Source: an uncultured Pelagibacteraceae bacterium (lineage in GTDB: Bacteria; Pseudomonadota; Alphaproteobacteria; Pelagibacterales; Pelagibacteraceae). From it: a DNA stretch of 64,000 bases. The DNA lies in NCBI GenBank assembly GCA_902594675.1, contig CACJNE010000005.1, positions 1 through 64,000 of the forward strand, given 5' to 3'. The notes beneath the pieces are model-generated. The model was given only the letters and a program-made list of their open reading frames with translations. It was not told the DNA's origin and ran no database searches. Made by a program: the position numbers and the translations under genes. This document shows, piece by piece, positions 24,295 to 33,674 of the stretch (its first letter is position 1; each line of letters begins with the position of its first letter).

Positions 24295-24861
24295 TTATAA
24301 TTTTTTGTGTTTTTCACAAAAATATTTTTCTTTTTTAATATGATCTAAAAAATCATCATCTTCTTTATAATAAATAATATTTTTATCATCTCTATCTCTT
24401 GCTATCTCTTCACCATTTACATCAAGTTCAATATTTGATCTTAATAGAATTCCAGCAATTCTATCAAGTTCATATCTATATCTTCTTATTTTTCCTGACA
24501 TTGCTTCAAAATCAATTATGACCTCAATTTCATTCATATTAAATCTTTTATACACAGCGGATTCCCAAAAATTTTTTGCCTTATTATCATCGTAATAATA
24601 ATAAAAATCATAGTCATTATTATCTTCAAAACTGTATTTTAATTTTCTTTTATACTCACCATAAGATTTAATTTTTTTAAATTTTTTTTTTTCGTCGTCA
24701 ATAATAAAATAATCTACCGCATCACTTTCAATAAAGTTTGTTGAAATAGTTGACTTTAAAATTTCATTTCCCTCATTTGCAGAAAAACAATAAATTGTTC
24801 CTGCAAATACTTTTGATGAAAAAAAAATTATTGAAATACATAATAAAATATTTTTCTTCAT
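24295..24861 (-). CDS. Exported protein of unknown function inside the his gene run
   Basis: 188 residues with a signal peptide (MKKNILLCISIIFFSSKVFA, cleavage likely before GTIYC). The mature protein is very rich in Asp, Tyr and Lys (NNDYDFYYYYDDNKAK) and has two cysteines. I do not recognise it. It sits between hisH (gap of one base) and hisA (gap of three), with no sign of its own promoter, so an exported protein is co-transcribed with histidine genes. A role in histidine synthesis is not implied by the sequence. Confidence 0.7.
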   Translation of the reverse strand: MKKNILLCISIIFFSSKVFAGTIYCFSANEGNEILKSTISTNFIESDAVDYFIIDDEKKKFKKIKSYGEYKRKLKYSFEDNNDYDFYYYYDDNKAKNFWESAVYKRFNMNEIEVIIDFEAMSGKIRRYRYELDRIAGILLRSNIELDVNGEEIARDRDDKNIIYYKEDDDFLDHIKKEKYFCEKHKKL

Positions 24862-24862
24862 T

Positions 24863-25489
24863 TTATAAATTTATAAAGTTACTTATTATTGTAAGCCCTA
24901 GTTTATCACTCTTTTCAGGGTGAAATTGAGTTCCAAATATATTTTCTTTTTCAACAGCACAAACAACATTGGAAGAGTAATTAGTTGTTGCTGAAATCAC
25001 AGACTTATTCTCAGGTACAAATTCATAACTGTGAACGAAGTACATATGAGAATTATTTTCTATGCCTTTAAAAATCATACTTTCTTTCTTAATATTAATT
25101 TCATTCCAACCAATGTGTGGAAGCTTAAATTTACCGCCTTGGTTATCAATTTTAGAAACTTTACCAGAAATCCATCCTAAACCTTTAGTCTCAACTTCTT
25201 CATAACCGATATCTGCAAACATTTGAAGTCCAACACAAATTCCAAGAAGTGGTTTTTTACTTTCTAATGCAAATTCATTAAGAGTATCTATCAAGCCGTT
25301 AATACTATTGAGACCATCAATACAGCTCTTGAAAGATCCTTGTCCTGGTAATACAACTTTATCGCTAGTTTTTATTCTTTCAAGATCAGATGTTACTTCA
25401 ATATTTACTTTATCTTTTGCGACTTCTTTAAATGAATTAATTACAGAACTTATGTTTCCTGAATTGTAGTCAACAATTGTGACATTCAT
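24863..25489 (-). CDS. hisH: Imidazole glycerol phosphate synthase glutaminase subunit
   Basis: 208 residues, a class I glutamine amidotransferase. The nucleophile Cys is in LLGICVGLQMF, the oxyanion region in VVLPGQGSFK, and the His and Glu in FGTQFHPEKSD. It supplies ammonia to HisF. The gene is five bases from hisB and one base from the unknown exported-protein gene. Confidence 0.96.
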   Translation of the reverse strand: MNVTIVDYNSGNISSVINSFKEVAKDKVNIEVTSDLERIKTSDKVVLPGQGSFKSCIDGLNSINGLIDTLNEFALESKKPLLGICVGLQMFADIGYEEVETKGLGWISGKVSKIDNQGGKFKLPHIGWNEINIKKESMIFKGIENNSHMYFVHSYEFVPENKSVISATTNYSSNVVCAVEKENIFGTQFHPEKSDKLGLTIISNFINL

Positions 25490-25494
25490 TAAAT

Positions 25495-26085
25495 TTATAA
25501 AGAACCTTTTGTAGAAGGTATTGTGGTTTTATTTCTTGGATCCATTTCTAAAGCAGCACGCAATGATCTAGCCAATCCTTTAAAGCAAGATTCGATTATG
25601 TGGTGACTGTTATCACCATAGATATTTTCAATGTGTAAAGTAATTCCCGCAGCTTGAGAGAATGCTTGGAACCATTCTTTAAATAATTCCGTGTCCATCT
25701 CACCTAATTTTTCTACTTTCAGTTTTACTTTCCAAATTAAATAAGGTCTGTTTGATACATCAATTGCAACTCTAGTTAATGTTTCATCCATTGGTATCAT
25801 TGCATGGGCGTATCTTTTTATACCAACAAATTTTTTAGATGCTTTTTTTAAACATTCGCCAATTGCAATTCCAGTATCTTCAGTTGTATGGTGAAGATCA
25901 ATGTGCGTATCACCTTTAGCTTTAATATTCATATCCATTGAAGAGTGTTTTGATAATTGCTCAAGCATGTGATCTAAAAATCCTATACCTGTGTCAACTT
26001 TGTACTTACCTTTTCCATCAATATTTAAATCAACACTAATGTTGGTCTCTTTTGTTTTTCGACTTATTTTAGCTTTACGTTTCAT
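25495..26085 (-). CDS. hisB: Imidazoleglycerol-phosphate dehydratase
   Basis: 196 residues, the stand-alone dehydratase without the histidinol phosphatase domain. The two metal-binding repeats are visible: [17 protein letters not shown] and [13 protein letters not shown], with [13 protein letters not shown] near the start. It forms imidazole acetol phosphate, and it is the first gene of the minus-strand run that continues to 18669. It diverges from hslV with 91 bases between. Confidence 0.97.
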   Translation of the reverse strand: MKRKAKISRKTKETNISVDLNIDGKGKYKVDTGIGFLDHMLEQLSKHSSMDMNIKAKGDTHIDLHHTTEDTGIAIGECLKKASKKFVGIKRYAHAMIPMDETLTRVAIDVSNRPYLIWKVKLKVEKLGEMDTELFKEWFQAFSQAAGITLHIENIYGDNSHHIIESCFKGLARSLRAALEMDPRNKTTIPSTKGSL

Positions 26086-26176
26086 AATCTGAAAAAGGTA
26101 TATATCTATTATTCAATTATGGCAATAATTCTAGCCTTGGTCTTGAACTATTAGATTTAGTATCCATCTATATCTC

Positions 26177-26692
26177 ATGACAACGATAGTATTAGTAAGA
26201 AAAAACAATGAAGTAGTAGTTGCTGGTGATGGCCAAGTTAGCATGGGAAATACAGTAATAAAGAAAACTGCTAATAAAGTTCGTAAAATTGAGAAAAGAA
26301 ACGTGATCGCAGGATTTGCTGGATCTACAGCAGATGCATTAACTTTGTTTGAGAGATTAGAATCTAAGCTTGAAAAACACGCTGGAAATTTGGCAAGAGC
26401 AGCAGTTGAATTGGCCAAAGATTGGCGAACTGATAAATATTTAAGGAGATTAGAAGCTCTTATGGCAGTTGGTGATAAAGAAAATAGTTTTATTATATCT
26501 GGAACTGGAGATGTTTTAGAACCAGAAGGTGATGTGATTGGAATTGGATCAGGTGGAAATTATGCATTAGCATCAGCAAAAGTGCTAATGGATACAGATT
26601 TATCAGCTGAGGAAGTTGCAAAAAAAGCAATTAAAGTTGCATCTGAAATATGTGTATTCACTAATGATAATTTAAATATAGAAAAAATTTAA
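26177..26692 (+). CDS. hslV: ATP-dependent protease subunit HslV (ClpQ)
   Basis: 171 residues, the proteasome-like peptidase of the HslVU complex. After removal of Met1 the N-terminal Thr2 ([20 protein letters not shown]) is the nucleophile, and [11 protein letters not shown] and the later [16 protein letters not shown] segments are family marks. It assembles as a double hexamer capped by HslU, which follows two bases downstream in the same transcript. There is no heat-shock promoter I can be sure of upstream. Confidence 0.96.
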   Translation: MTTIVLVRKNNEVVVAGDGQVSMGNTVIKKTANKVRKIEKRNVIAGFAGSTADALTLFERLESKLEKHAGNLARAAVELAKDWRTDKYLRRLEALMAVGDKENSFIISGTGDVLEPEGDVIGIGSGGNYALASAKVLMDTDLSAEEVAKKAIKVASEICVFTNDNLNIEKI

Positions 26693-26693
26693 T

Positions 26694-28064
26694 ATGGAAA
26701 AATCAAACGTTACAACTCTACCAAATGCTAAAGTAAAAAAAGAAAATAGTAACATCCAGAATTCATTATCTCCAAGAGAAATAGTTTCAGAATTAGATAG
26801 ATTTGTTGTTGGTCAAAACAATGCAAAAAGAGCTGTTGCAATTGCTTTAAGAAATAGATGGAGAAGACAAGCTTTAGAAGGAGACATGAAAGATGAAGTC
26901 CTCCCAAAAAATATTTTAATGATGGGACCAACAGGAGTTGGTAAAACAGAAATTTCCAGAAGGTTATCGAAATTGGCTGAAGCACCATTTGTAAAAGTTG
27001 AAGCTACAAGATTTACTGAAGTAGGTTACGTAGGAAGAGACGTTGAACAAATAATTAGAGATCTTTTAGAAATTGCTATTGCAATGGAAAAAGTGAAGAA
27101 AAGAAAAGAAGTGCACGCGAAAGCACAGAAGTTAGCAGAAGATAGAGTTCTCGACGCAATTGTTGGAAATAAAGCAAGTGTTGCAACAAGGGAAAGTTTT
27201 AGAAAAAGATTGAGAGATGGTGATTTAGACGATAACGAAATTGAAATAGCTGTTACTGAAAGTGGTGGTGGAATGCCATCGTTTGAAATTCCTGGAATGC
27301 CTGGTGCAAATGTTGGGATGATTAACATTTCAGATATGCTTGGAAAATCAATTGGTCAAAAACCAAAAAAAAAGAAAATGACTGTTAAAGAGTCCCATGA
27401 AATATTGCTTAATGAAGAAGCGGATAAGTTAATTGAACAGGATAAAATTATTAAATCAGCTAAAAATACTACTGAGAATAATGGTATCGTATTTTTAGAT
27501 GAAATAGATAAAATTTCAGCAAGAACGGACAGGGTTGGTGGTGATGTATCAAGAGAAGGAGTTCAAAGAGACCTACTTCCATTAATAGAAGGAACAACTG
27601 TAAGCACCAAATATGGACCGATAAAAACTGACCACATATTATTTATAGCCTCTGGTGCATTCCAATTAGCAAAACCATCAGATCTTTTACCTGAGCTTCA
27701 AGGAAGATTACCTATCAGAGTAGAGCTAGATGCGTTGAACAGCGATGATTTTAAACGAATTTTAAAAGAGCCGGACAACAGTTTAATAAAACAATACAAA
27801 GCTCTACTTAAAACAGAAAATGTTGATTTAGAATTCACTGAGGATGGGATAGATACCATTGCAACAATAGCAAGTGAGGTAAATACAACTGTTGAAAATA
27901 TTGGTGCAAGAAGACTACACACTATTATAGAAAGAGTGTTAGACGAAATTAGTTTCACAGCAACAGACAGAGCTGGAGAAAAAATTAGTATAGACTCAAA
28001 TTATATTAAGAAGAATATTGGTGAGCTTGTAAAAGACGCAGATCTTTCAAAATTTATTTTATAG
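26694..28064 (+). CDS. hslU: ATP-dependent protease ATPase subunit HslU (ClpY)
   Basis: 456 residues. The start [20 protein letters not shown], Walker [11 protein letters not shown] near residue 78, Walker B in [10 protein letters not shown], and the C-terminal sensor arginine region ([18 protein letters not shown]) are all present, with a variable I-domain between. It unfolds substrates and passes them to HslV. The protein ends with the short hydrophobic tail (DLSKFIL) that inserts into HslV. Its end overlaps the converging Smr gene by six bases. Confidence 0.97.
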   Translation: MEKSNVTTLPNAKVKKENSNIQNSLSPREIVSELDRFVVGQNNAKRAVAIALRNRWRRQALEGDMKDEVLPKNILMMGPTGVGKTEISRRLSKLAEAPFVKVEATRFTEVGYVGRDVEQIIRDLLEIAIAMEKVKKRKEVHAKAQKLAEDRVLDAIVGNKASVATRESFRKRLRDGDLDDNEIEIAVTESGGGMPSFEIPGMPGANVGMINISDMLGKSIGQKPKKKKMTVKESHEILLNEEADKLIEQDKIIKSAKNTTENNGIVFLDEIDKISARTDRVGGDVSREGVQRDLLPLIEGTTVSTKYGPIKTDHILFIASGAFQLAKPSDLLPELQGRLPIRVELDALNSDDFKRILKEPDNSLIKQYKALLKTENVDLEFTEDGIDTIATIASEVNTTVENIGARRLHTIIERVLDEISFTATDRAGEKISIDSNYIKKNIGELVKDADLSKFIL

Positions 28065-28481
28065 CTGTTTTTTTTTTTTTAAATAGATATCAAAATTGCC
28101 CATAGAGGGATTTTCGACAGCCTCAAAATCGATACTAACAATTTTACTCATTAGTTGAGTATTATTTTTGATAAAATTTGGTACTGAAAATTTTAAAATA
28201 CTTAAATTACTAGATTGATATGGATCATTTAAATTTTTTGATCTTAAACCTTTTCCAGTAATAACATTGATTTTATTAATTCCATTTGCAAAACATTCTT
28301 CTATATAATCAGTCATTTTTTTATTAGCTTCTTCTAAAGTGTAACCATGTAAATCGATTGATTTTTCAACGAATTTCTTATGTAATATAGAAATTTTTTG
28401 ATCTTTGTTTTCTAATTTCTCAGTACTATTTAAAAAATTTAACCAGTCTTTTTTATCTTTATCTGAAATATTATCAGTCAA
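28059..28481 (-). CDS. Smr-domain protein
   Basis: 140 residues. A Smr (MutS2 C-terminal-like) domain occupies about residues 45-135: [19 protein letters not shown] with the hallmark DLHG, then [10 protein letters not shown]. Such domains bind or nick nucleic acid; the N-terminal part here is short and charged. It starts directly after the end of the Tim44-like gene (no gap), so the two share a transcript, as in many alphaproteobacteria. Confidence 0.9.
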   Translation of the reverse strand: MTDNISDKDKKDWLNFLNSTEKLENKDQKISILHKKFVEKSIDLHGYTLEEANKKMTDYIEECFANGINKINVITGKGLRSKNLNDPYQSSNLSILKFSVPNFIKNNTQLMSKIVSIDFEAVENPSMGNFDIYLKKKKQL

Positions 28482-29072
28482 CTAAGCCTGAGTATCCACA
28501 ATCAGCCAGTTAGGATTTCTTGAAGTGGTATCTTTTGTAAATTTCCAAGTATCAAGTACTTTTTTGACTTTTTTGGCATCACCAGAAATTACCTTATTGT
28601 CCTTATCTTTAATGCAAGATATGATTTCACTTACAAATTCTACACTGACTTCGAGCATATTTTTATTTTGATTATGCTCTTTTATTTCTGCAGAATTTAT
28701 TCCTATAAATGTAGTCTCTGAAGTAACATTTCTAGATTTTTTGTCTTTAACAGCTTCGTTAAACTGTTCATAAACATCTTCTGCTAAAAGGTTTTTGATA
28801 GATTTAAGATCCCCTTTTGAAAAGCTAGTGATAATACTCTCGTAGGCTATTTTAGCCCCATTCAAAAAATCTTTTTTTGCAGCATCATCAAATGTTTCAG
28901 CATTCAAAATAGGATGATTTTTTGTTTCTGAGACTTCTTCGTGTTGAAAAGTTGAATTAATATTTTCCTCAAAACCCGTCTTTTTACCTAAAATTCCTCT
29001 TAATCTGAGAAAAATAAAACCTGCTATCATTGCTAATAGTATTATATCGATATATTCAAAGCTATAACTCAT
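28482..29072 (-). CDS. Tim44/TimA family putative adaptor protein
   Basis: 196 residues. An N-terminal membrane span (about 7-24, YIDIILLAMIAGFIFLRL) precedes a polar linker, then a C-terminal Tim44-like domain (FSKGDLKSIKNLLAEDVYEQ, ending in DTWKFTKDTTSRNPNWLIVD). The mitochondrial relative tethers Hsp70 to the import channel; in alphaproteobacteria the exact role is unclear, likely membrane protein assembly. SecB and FxsA genes diverge next to it. Confidence 0.88.
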   Translation of the reverse strand: MSYSFEYIDIILLAMIAGFIFLRLRGILGKKTGFEENINSTFQHEEVSETKNHPILNAETFDDAAKKDFLNGAKIAYESIITSFSKGDLKSIKNLLAEDVYEQFNEAVKDKKSRNVTSETTFIGINSAEIKEHNQNKNMLEVSVEFVSEIISCIKDKDNKVISGDAKKVKKVLDTWKFTKDTTSRNPNWLIVDTQA

Positions 29073-29130
29073 ATACTAATAATATTTACTATGTTGATTA
29101 ATTTCAACCTGCAATTTACATTATAGACAA

Positions 29131-29559
29131 ATGAACACAGCAATAATACTTATTTTGGCAATACCTCTAATTGAAATCTACTTATTTATAAAAGTTGGAG
29201 CAGAATTAGGTGCTTTAAATACCATTTTACTCATATTAACGACAGCTGTGGTTGGTATTTGGTATGCACGATATGAAGGTTTTAATACTTTGAGATCGGG
29301 TATGTCACAATTAGTAAAGAATGAGCTTCCTCTATATGAGATAGTTTCTGGAGCTGCAATTGCTTTTGCAGCTTTACTATTAATATTACCAGGATTTGCG
29401 ACAGACGTGATAGGGATAATGCTAATCTTTCCACCAACAAGAAAATTAATTTTGAGTAAGTATTCAAATAGACACAAGAAAAAAAATAAAAGTAATAACA
29501 AAGAAAAAGATTTAATAGAAGGCGAATATGAAGATATAGAAGATAAAGATGGAAGATAA
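29131..29559 (+). CDS. fxsA: FxsA family membrane protein
   Basis: 142 residues. Two or three membrane spans (about 4-20, 25-45, 75-95) are followed by a basic, then acidic tail (RHKKKNKSNNKEKDLIEGEY). The family marks are IPLIEIYLFIKVG and LLILPGFATDVIGIMLIFPP. FxsA proteins are inner-membrane proteins with a limited known role (in E. coli, they ease exclusion of phage T7 by the F plasmid). It overlaps secB by 11 bases. Confidence 0.9.
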   Translation: MNTAIILILAIPLIEIYLFIKVGAELGALNTILLILTTAVVGIWYARYEGFNTLRSGMSQLVKNELPLYEIVSGAAIAFAALLLILPGFATDVIGIMLIFPPTRKLILSKYSNRHKKKNKSNNKEKDLIEGEYEDIEDKDGR

Positions 29560-29971
29560 ATACAAAATTATTTTAAGTTATATACAAGACTTATCTATTG
29601 AAATTCCAAGCCCGGAAAGTTTGCTCACAATTAGAAACACCATTCCAGAATTTCAAATGCAAGTTGGTATAAACTCTAAACCTTTAAAAAGAAAGATGAT
29701 TGAGGTAGTTACAACTCTAAATTATAGTAATCCAAGCAAAAAAAAAGTTACAGGTTTTTTTGAAATAAAATATGCAACTGTAATTAATGTTTTAGATCTT
29801 AAAATAGAAAAAAAAGAATTAGAAAAAATAGTTTTATGTGATCTACAAATAAAAATTTATCCAGAATTAGAACAAAAATTCTTAACTATTCTTAAAAATT
29901 CAGGTCTACCAAATTTAAAATTTGGAAAAAAAATTGATTTTGAAGAACTATATAAGGCAAGACTTAATTAG
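29549..29971 (+). CDS. secB: Protein-export chaperone SecB
   Basis: 140 residues. The N-terminal YIQDLSIEIPSPESLLTIRN segment is the SecB hallmark, and the length is normal. SecB is a homotetramer that holds preproteins unfolded and hands them to SecA. It overlaps fxsA by 11 bases, and its end overlaps the converging dnaQ by four. Its place close to dnaQ and the origin is the usual one in alphaproteobacteria. Confidence 0.92.
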   Translation: MEDKYKIILSYIQDLSIEIPSPESLLTIRNTIPEFQMQVGINSKPLKRKMIEVVTTLNYSNPSKKKVTGFFEIKYATVINVLDLKIEKKELEKIVLCDLQIKIYPELEQKFLTILKNSGLPNLKFGKKIDFEELYKARLN

Positions 29972-30633
29972 AAATAATTTTTCTTTAAATTTTTTTTTAA
30001 AAATTGATTATGATTATACAGCTCTTCTTTAGTCGGAAGAATAATTTTTCTATAATATCCTATTTTGCTATCATTTGTTGTTAACTTAACTTCATTATTC
30101 TCAACTAAATTTAATGTAGGTTCTCTTTGATCAATTAAATTTATATATACTTTTGCTAATAACTCACAATCAATTAAAGCGGTATGCTTTTCTCTTCTAG
30201 AATTATCAATTCTAAATCTTTTACACAATGCATCTAAGCTGATCCCTGAACCTGGGAACTTATTTCTTGCTAATTCCAATGTATCTATAACATAGGAATT
30301 ATTTATTTTTTCCTTACCTATTAATGATAATTCATTATTAAGATGTCCAATATCAAACTCGGCATTGTGTATTATAATTTTTTTATCTCTTACAAAATCT
30401 AGAAAATCATCAGCAATCTCAAAAAATTTTTTCTTATTTGATAAAAATTCATCGCTATACCCATGTACCTCAAAAGCCTTCTCAGAAACTTTCCTTTCCG
30501 GGTTTAAGTAAAAATGAAATATATTTTTTGTAGGTACTAAATCATCAAGTTCTATACATCCAATTTCAACAATTCTGTGCCCTTCTTTTACTGATAATCC
30601 TGTTGTTTCTGTATCAAGAACTATTTCTTTCAT
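29968..30633 (-). CDS. dnaQ: DNA polymerase III epsilon subunit (3'-5' exonuclease)
   Basis: 221 residues. The three exonuclease motifs of the DEDDh group are visible: LDTETTGLS (motif I), HNAEFDIGHLNNEL (II) and EKHTALIDCELLAKVYINL (III, His and Asp). It proofreads DNA made by the alpha subunit. It is the last gene of the ppsR-maf-aroE-coaE-dnaQ run and overlaps coaE by 20 bases. Confidence 0.95.
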   Translation of the reverse strand: MKEIVLDTETTGLSVKEGHRIVEIGCIELDDLVPTKNIFHFYLNPERKVSEKAFEVHGYSDEFLSNKKKFFEIADDFLDFVRDKKIIIHNAEFDIGHLNNELSLIGKEKINNSYVIDTLELARNKFPGSGISLDALCKRFRIDNSRREKHTALIDCELLAKVYINLIDQREPTLNLVENNEVKLTTNDSKIGYYRKIILPTKEELYNHNQFLKKNLKKNYF

Positions 30634-31201
30634 CTAAAATTTTTTTTTTAATTATTTTAATACTTTTTTTTAAGCTTTGTAGTTTAAAATTATTCTTAAT
30701 CACATAATTAGAAATTTTCTTTTTATAGTTCAATGACTTCTGTGATTTTCGAAGACTATTTATAATTCTTTTATCATAGAAAGGTCTTTTTTTAAGTCTT
30801 TTATCAATTTCATTTTTTTTTGATTGCACAAATATTAAGTAGAAGTTTTTATCGTAAAGTTTATTTTCAACTAATAATGGTATGTCTAACACGACCATCT
30901 TTCTTCCGGAATTTTTTTTAAAGAAAACATGCATTCTTTTTCTAACAATAGGATGTACGATATCTGATATTTTCTTTAGATTTCTTTTGTTTGCCTTTAT
31001 TAAATTACCAAGCTCATCTTTTTTTAAGGATTTTGACTTTATAAATTTTGGAAATTTTTTTTTAATTTTTTTGTAACAATGTTTATCATTATTATAAATA
31101 TCGCTAACTTCTTCATCTGCATTAAAAATAGGGTAACCAAATTGTTTTGCAACAAAACTTTTGCCTGAACCTATATCACCTAAAATACCAACTTTAATCA
31201 A
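30614..31201 (-). CDS. coaE: Dephospho-CoA kinase
   Basis: 195 residues. The P-loop GDIGSGKSFVAKQFG sits at the N-terminus (family usual GLTGSGKS), followed by FNADEEVSDI for the substrate-binding part and VVLDIPLLVENKLYDKN. It is very lysine-rich, especially near the C-terminus. It phosphorylates dephospho-CoA, the last step of CoA synthesis. It overlaps aroE by four bases and dnaQ by 20. Confidence 0.95.
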   Translation of the reverse strand: MIKVGILGDIGSGKSFVAKQFGYPIFNADEEVSDIYNNDKHCYKKIKKKFPKFIKSKSLKKDELGNLIKANKRNLKKISDIVHPIVRKRMHVFFKKNSGRKMVVLDIPLLVENKLYDKNFYLIFVQSKKNEIDKRLKKRPFYDKRIINSLRKSQKSLNYKKKISNYVIKNNFKLQSLKKSIKIIKKKILDERNSS

Positions 31202-31989
31202 TTTAAAAGCTCCATAACTATATCGTCTACTTTCGGTTCTAAATTATTCCAAATTCTAAAAGATGCTTGTGCTTGATAAATAAACATTTTTTTCCCGTTT
31301 TCTATTTTATTTCCGTTTTTTTTTGCAGATCTTAAAAAGTTAGTTTCAGAGGGATTGTATATGACGTCATAAAAGAATTTTTCTGAGGTAATTTTTGAAA
31401 AATCCAAAATAATATTATCCTCTTTTTTTAAACCTAAACTAGTTGCATTAATAATCATATCAAAATCTGGTGTTGACCCCCAATCAATAATTTCTATTTC
31501 ATTAAAGGTTTTTTTTAAATGTTCAGCTTTACTTTTTGTTCTGTTGCTTATGAATATTTTTTTGGCACACATATTGTTTAAAGCAACTACTATTGAAGGC
31601 GAGACTCCTCCTGCACCTAATATTAATACATTTTTCCCAACAACATCATAATTTATATGTTTAATGGCCAACTCAAAGCCCTCTATATCTGTATTGTGAC
31701 CTATTACCATTCCATCTCTTAAATAAATAGTATTAACTGATTGTGTTGTTTGGGCCTCTTTGGATAGTTTATCTAAAAAAGGAATTACAGAATTCTTAAA
31801 AGGAACTGTAACGTTAACTCCATCAATTTTTTTTTCTCTTAACTCTTTAATTAAAATGTCTAATTCTGATAAGTCTAGTTTTTTTTTATCATAAACTGCT
31901 TTTAAATTATTAGATTGTATCCAATAATTATGTAACTTTGGAGATAAAGAATGTTCAATTGGATTCCCTATTACTAAAAATTTCTTCAT
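31198..31989 (-). CDS. aroE: Shikimate dehydrogenase
   Basis: 263 residues. The shikimate-binding start GNPIEHSLSPKLHNYWIQ, catalytic VNVTVPFKNSVIPFLD (Lys) and the NADP-binding GAGGVSPSIVVALN with SNRTKSK are typical. It reduces 3-dehydroshikimate in aromatic amino acid synthesis. It overlaps maf by four bases and coaE by four, so translation of the group is probably coupled. Confidence 0.96.
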   Translation of the reverse strand: MKKFLVIGNPIEHSLSPKLHNYWIQSNNLKAVYDKKKLDLSELDILIKELREKKIDGVNVTVPFKNSVIPFLDKLSKEAQTTQSVNTIYLRDGMVIGHNTDIEGFELAIKHINYDVVGKNVLILGAGGVSPSIVVALNNMCAKKIFISNRTKSKAEHLKKTFNEIEIIDWGSTPDFDMIINATSLGLKKEDNIILDFSKITSEKFFYDVIYNPSETNFLRSAKKNGNKIENGKKMFIYQAQASFRIWNNLEPKVDDIVMELLN

Positions 31990-32570
31990 TTTTGTAGTTC
32001 CAAATATTCCTTAATTTTTTTAATAGGTAAGCCCATTATCGTGTCTTCATCGCCATCAATTTTTGAAAATAAAGCTCTTCCTTCTCCTTCAATTTGATAG
32101 ACATTATAAGCATACAAAGCTTCATCGCTTATTTTATTTAGGTAAGTGATTAATTCATTTTCAGAAAAATACTTCATGGTCAAATAAGCTTTGTCAGTAT
32201 AGTTCCAAATCATGGATCCATTTTTAGATATGCAAACCGAACTGATCAAAGAGTGTTTTTTTCCATTTAACTTCTTTAAAATATTTAAAGCCTCTTCCCT
32301 ACTTTCTGGTTTAGATATTAGCTGTCCGGTCAAATCGATAACGCTATCTGCCCCTAAAACTAAAGCATTATTAATTTTTTGACTAACCTTATTTGCTTTC
32401 AATTCTGCAAGATTTTTTGAAATGATTTCAGGTGAGGCTCCCTCTTTTAATAAACTTTCTTTTATTGGATCTTCATCAACATTTGATACCTCGACATTAC
32501 AATTGATATTATGGTTATCCAATATTTCTTTCCTAACCTTGCTTTTTGAAGCTAAAATAATCTCAGGCAT
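31986..32570 (-). CDS. maf: Maf family nucleoside triphosphate pyrophosphatase
   Basis: 194 residues. The start IILASKSKVRKEILDN, ALVLGADSVIDL and YQIEGEGRALFSKIDGDEDT are family marks. Maf proteins hydrolyse non-canonical or modified nucleoside triphosphates to keep them out of RNA and DNA. It overlaps ppsR by eight bases and aroE by four. Confidence 0.93.
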   Translation of the reverse strand: MPEIILASKSKVRKEILDNHNINCNVEVSNVDEDPIKESLLKEGASPEIISKNLAELKANKVSQKINNALVLGADSVIDLTGQLISKPESREEALNILKKLNGKKHSLISSVCISKNGSMIWNYTDKAYLTMKYFSENELITYLNKISDEALYAYNVYQIEGEGRALFSKIDGDEDTIMGLPIKKIKEYLELQK

Positions 32571-33390
32571 TTTTTTTATTTTTTATTTCATAAATTTTAA
32601 TCACAGATGCTGCTGTTTCCTCAACTGATTTTCTAGTTACATCTATAGTGGGCCAATTATTCTCTTTAAATATTTTTTTAGAACTATCCAATTCATCCCT
32701 TATTTTGTCTATATTTACGTATTCACTATTTTGATCTTCTTTAAGAGAGTTAAGTCTGTTCTTCCTTAAATCGTACAATCTTTCTGCTTCTGTTACTAAA
32801 CCAACCACACAAGGAGAAAAATTTCTTTCTGTAACTTTTGATGGAATTGAATCTTTATTAACCAATGGGATGTTAGACGTTTTAAAGCCTCTATTTGCCA
32901 AATAAATTGCAGTTGGAGTCTTACTTGTCCTGCTTACACCTAATAAAATTATATCAGATTTTTCTATGTCATCTGTCTGATTACCATCGTCATGATTCAT
33001 AGTAAATTGAATTGCCTCAATTCTATCGTAATATTCTTCGTTAAGAATATGTTGACCACTTGGTTGATGAGAAGCTTTCTGATTAAGAACTTTAGAAAAA
33101 TTTAAAATCAAATCTCCAAGAACTCCAAAGCAGGGCATGTCCCTTTCATAGGCCTTTTCCATAAGGTACTTTGCGAGTTTACTATTAACTATTGTGTACA
33201 AAATAATAGAATTTTTATCTTTCTTAGCTTGTTTTAAAATGCTTAAGATTTGACTTTCAGTTCTTGTGAAAGAAAAATGATTAGTTTCATATTCAAAATT
33301 AGGGAATTGTGCTTTAAGTGCTAAAAAAATTCTATCTAATGTTTCACCAGTCGAATCCGAAATAAGATAAATTTGGTACAAGTTTTTCAT
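32563..33390 (-). CDS. ppsR: PPDK/PEP synthase regulatory protein (kinase-pyrophosphorylase)
   Basis: 275 residues of the DUF299 family. The P-loop-like GVSRTSKTPTAIYLANRG and the start YLISDSTGETLDRIFLALK are the family marks. It regulates pyruvate phosphate dikinase or PEP synthase by adding and removing phosphate with ADP and phosphate. Its start is at 33390, facing the candidate origin. In Caulobacter the first gene beside the origin belongs, as I recall, to this family. Confidence 0.93.
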   Translation of the reverse strand: MKNLYQIYLISDSTGETLDRIFLALKAQFPNFEYETNHFSFTRTESQILSILKQAKKDKNSIILYTIVNSKLAKYLMEKAYERDMPCFGVLGDLILNFSKVLNQKASHQPSGQHILNEEYYDRIEAIQFTMNHDDGNQTDDIEKSDIILLGVSRTSKTPTAIYLANRGFKTSNIPLVNKDSIPSKVTERNFSPCVVGLVTEAERLYDLRKNRLNSLKEDQNSEYVNIDKIRDELDSSKKIFKENNWPTIDVTRKSVEETAASVIKIYEIKNKKNA

Positions 33391-33674
33391 GTATAAGATG
33401 TTTATAAACTATTAGTAAAATAAGAAAAATGTAGAATTAGTAATTAGACCTGTCAAAGCTTGTTTTTTTTTCCAAATAATTAACCTAGTAATAAATTGTG
33501 ATTAATTTTATACATAATGGTAAAAAATGAGAAAAATCTATAATTAAGCTTATAATACCTTATTAATTTAAGATTTTGATTGTTAATAAAAAGTTAATTA
33601 AGTGTGGTAATTGACTAATTTACGTTATTCACATTACATAATACTAATAAAGTAAATAATATATATCTATTTAT
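33391..33674. other. Candidate chromosomal replication origin (oriC)
   Basis: The 284 bases lie between ppsR (leftward) and hemE (rightward), the place of the origin in Caulobacter and Rickettsia. One perfect DnaA box TTATTCACA is at 33625-33633; one-mismatch boxes are TGTGATTAA (33497-33505, reverse) and TTATACATA (33508-33516). A TTAA-N7-TTAA sequence at 33583-33597 fits the CtrA consensus, though that is weak evidence in AT-rich DNA. Flanking genes diverge and point away from the gap on both sides. GC skew, which would settle it, was not computed. Confidence 0.75.

Noticed and set aside
26728-27958. Long open frames on the strand opposite hslU
   Set aside because: They mirror the codon pattern of hslU, have no sensible protein composition and overlap a certain gene.
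33583-33597. CtrA-binding site in the origin region
   Set aside because: TTAA-N7-TTAA is expected often by chance in DNA this AT-rich; recorded only as weak support.
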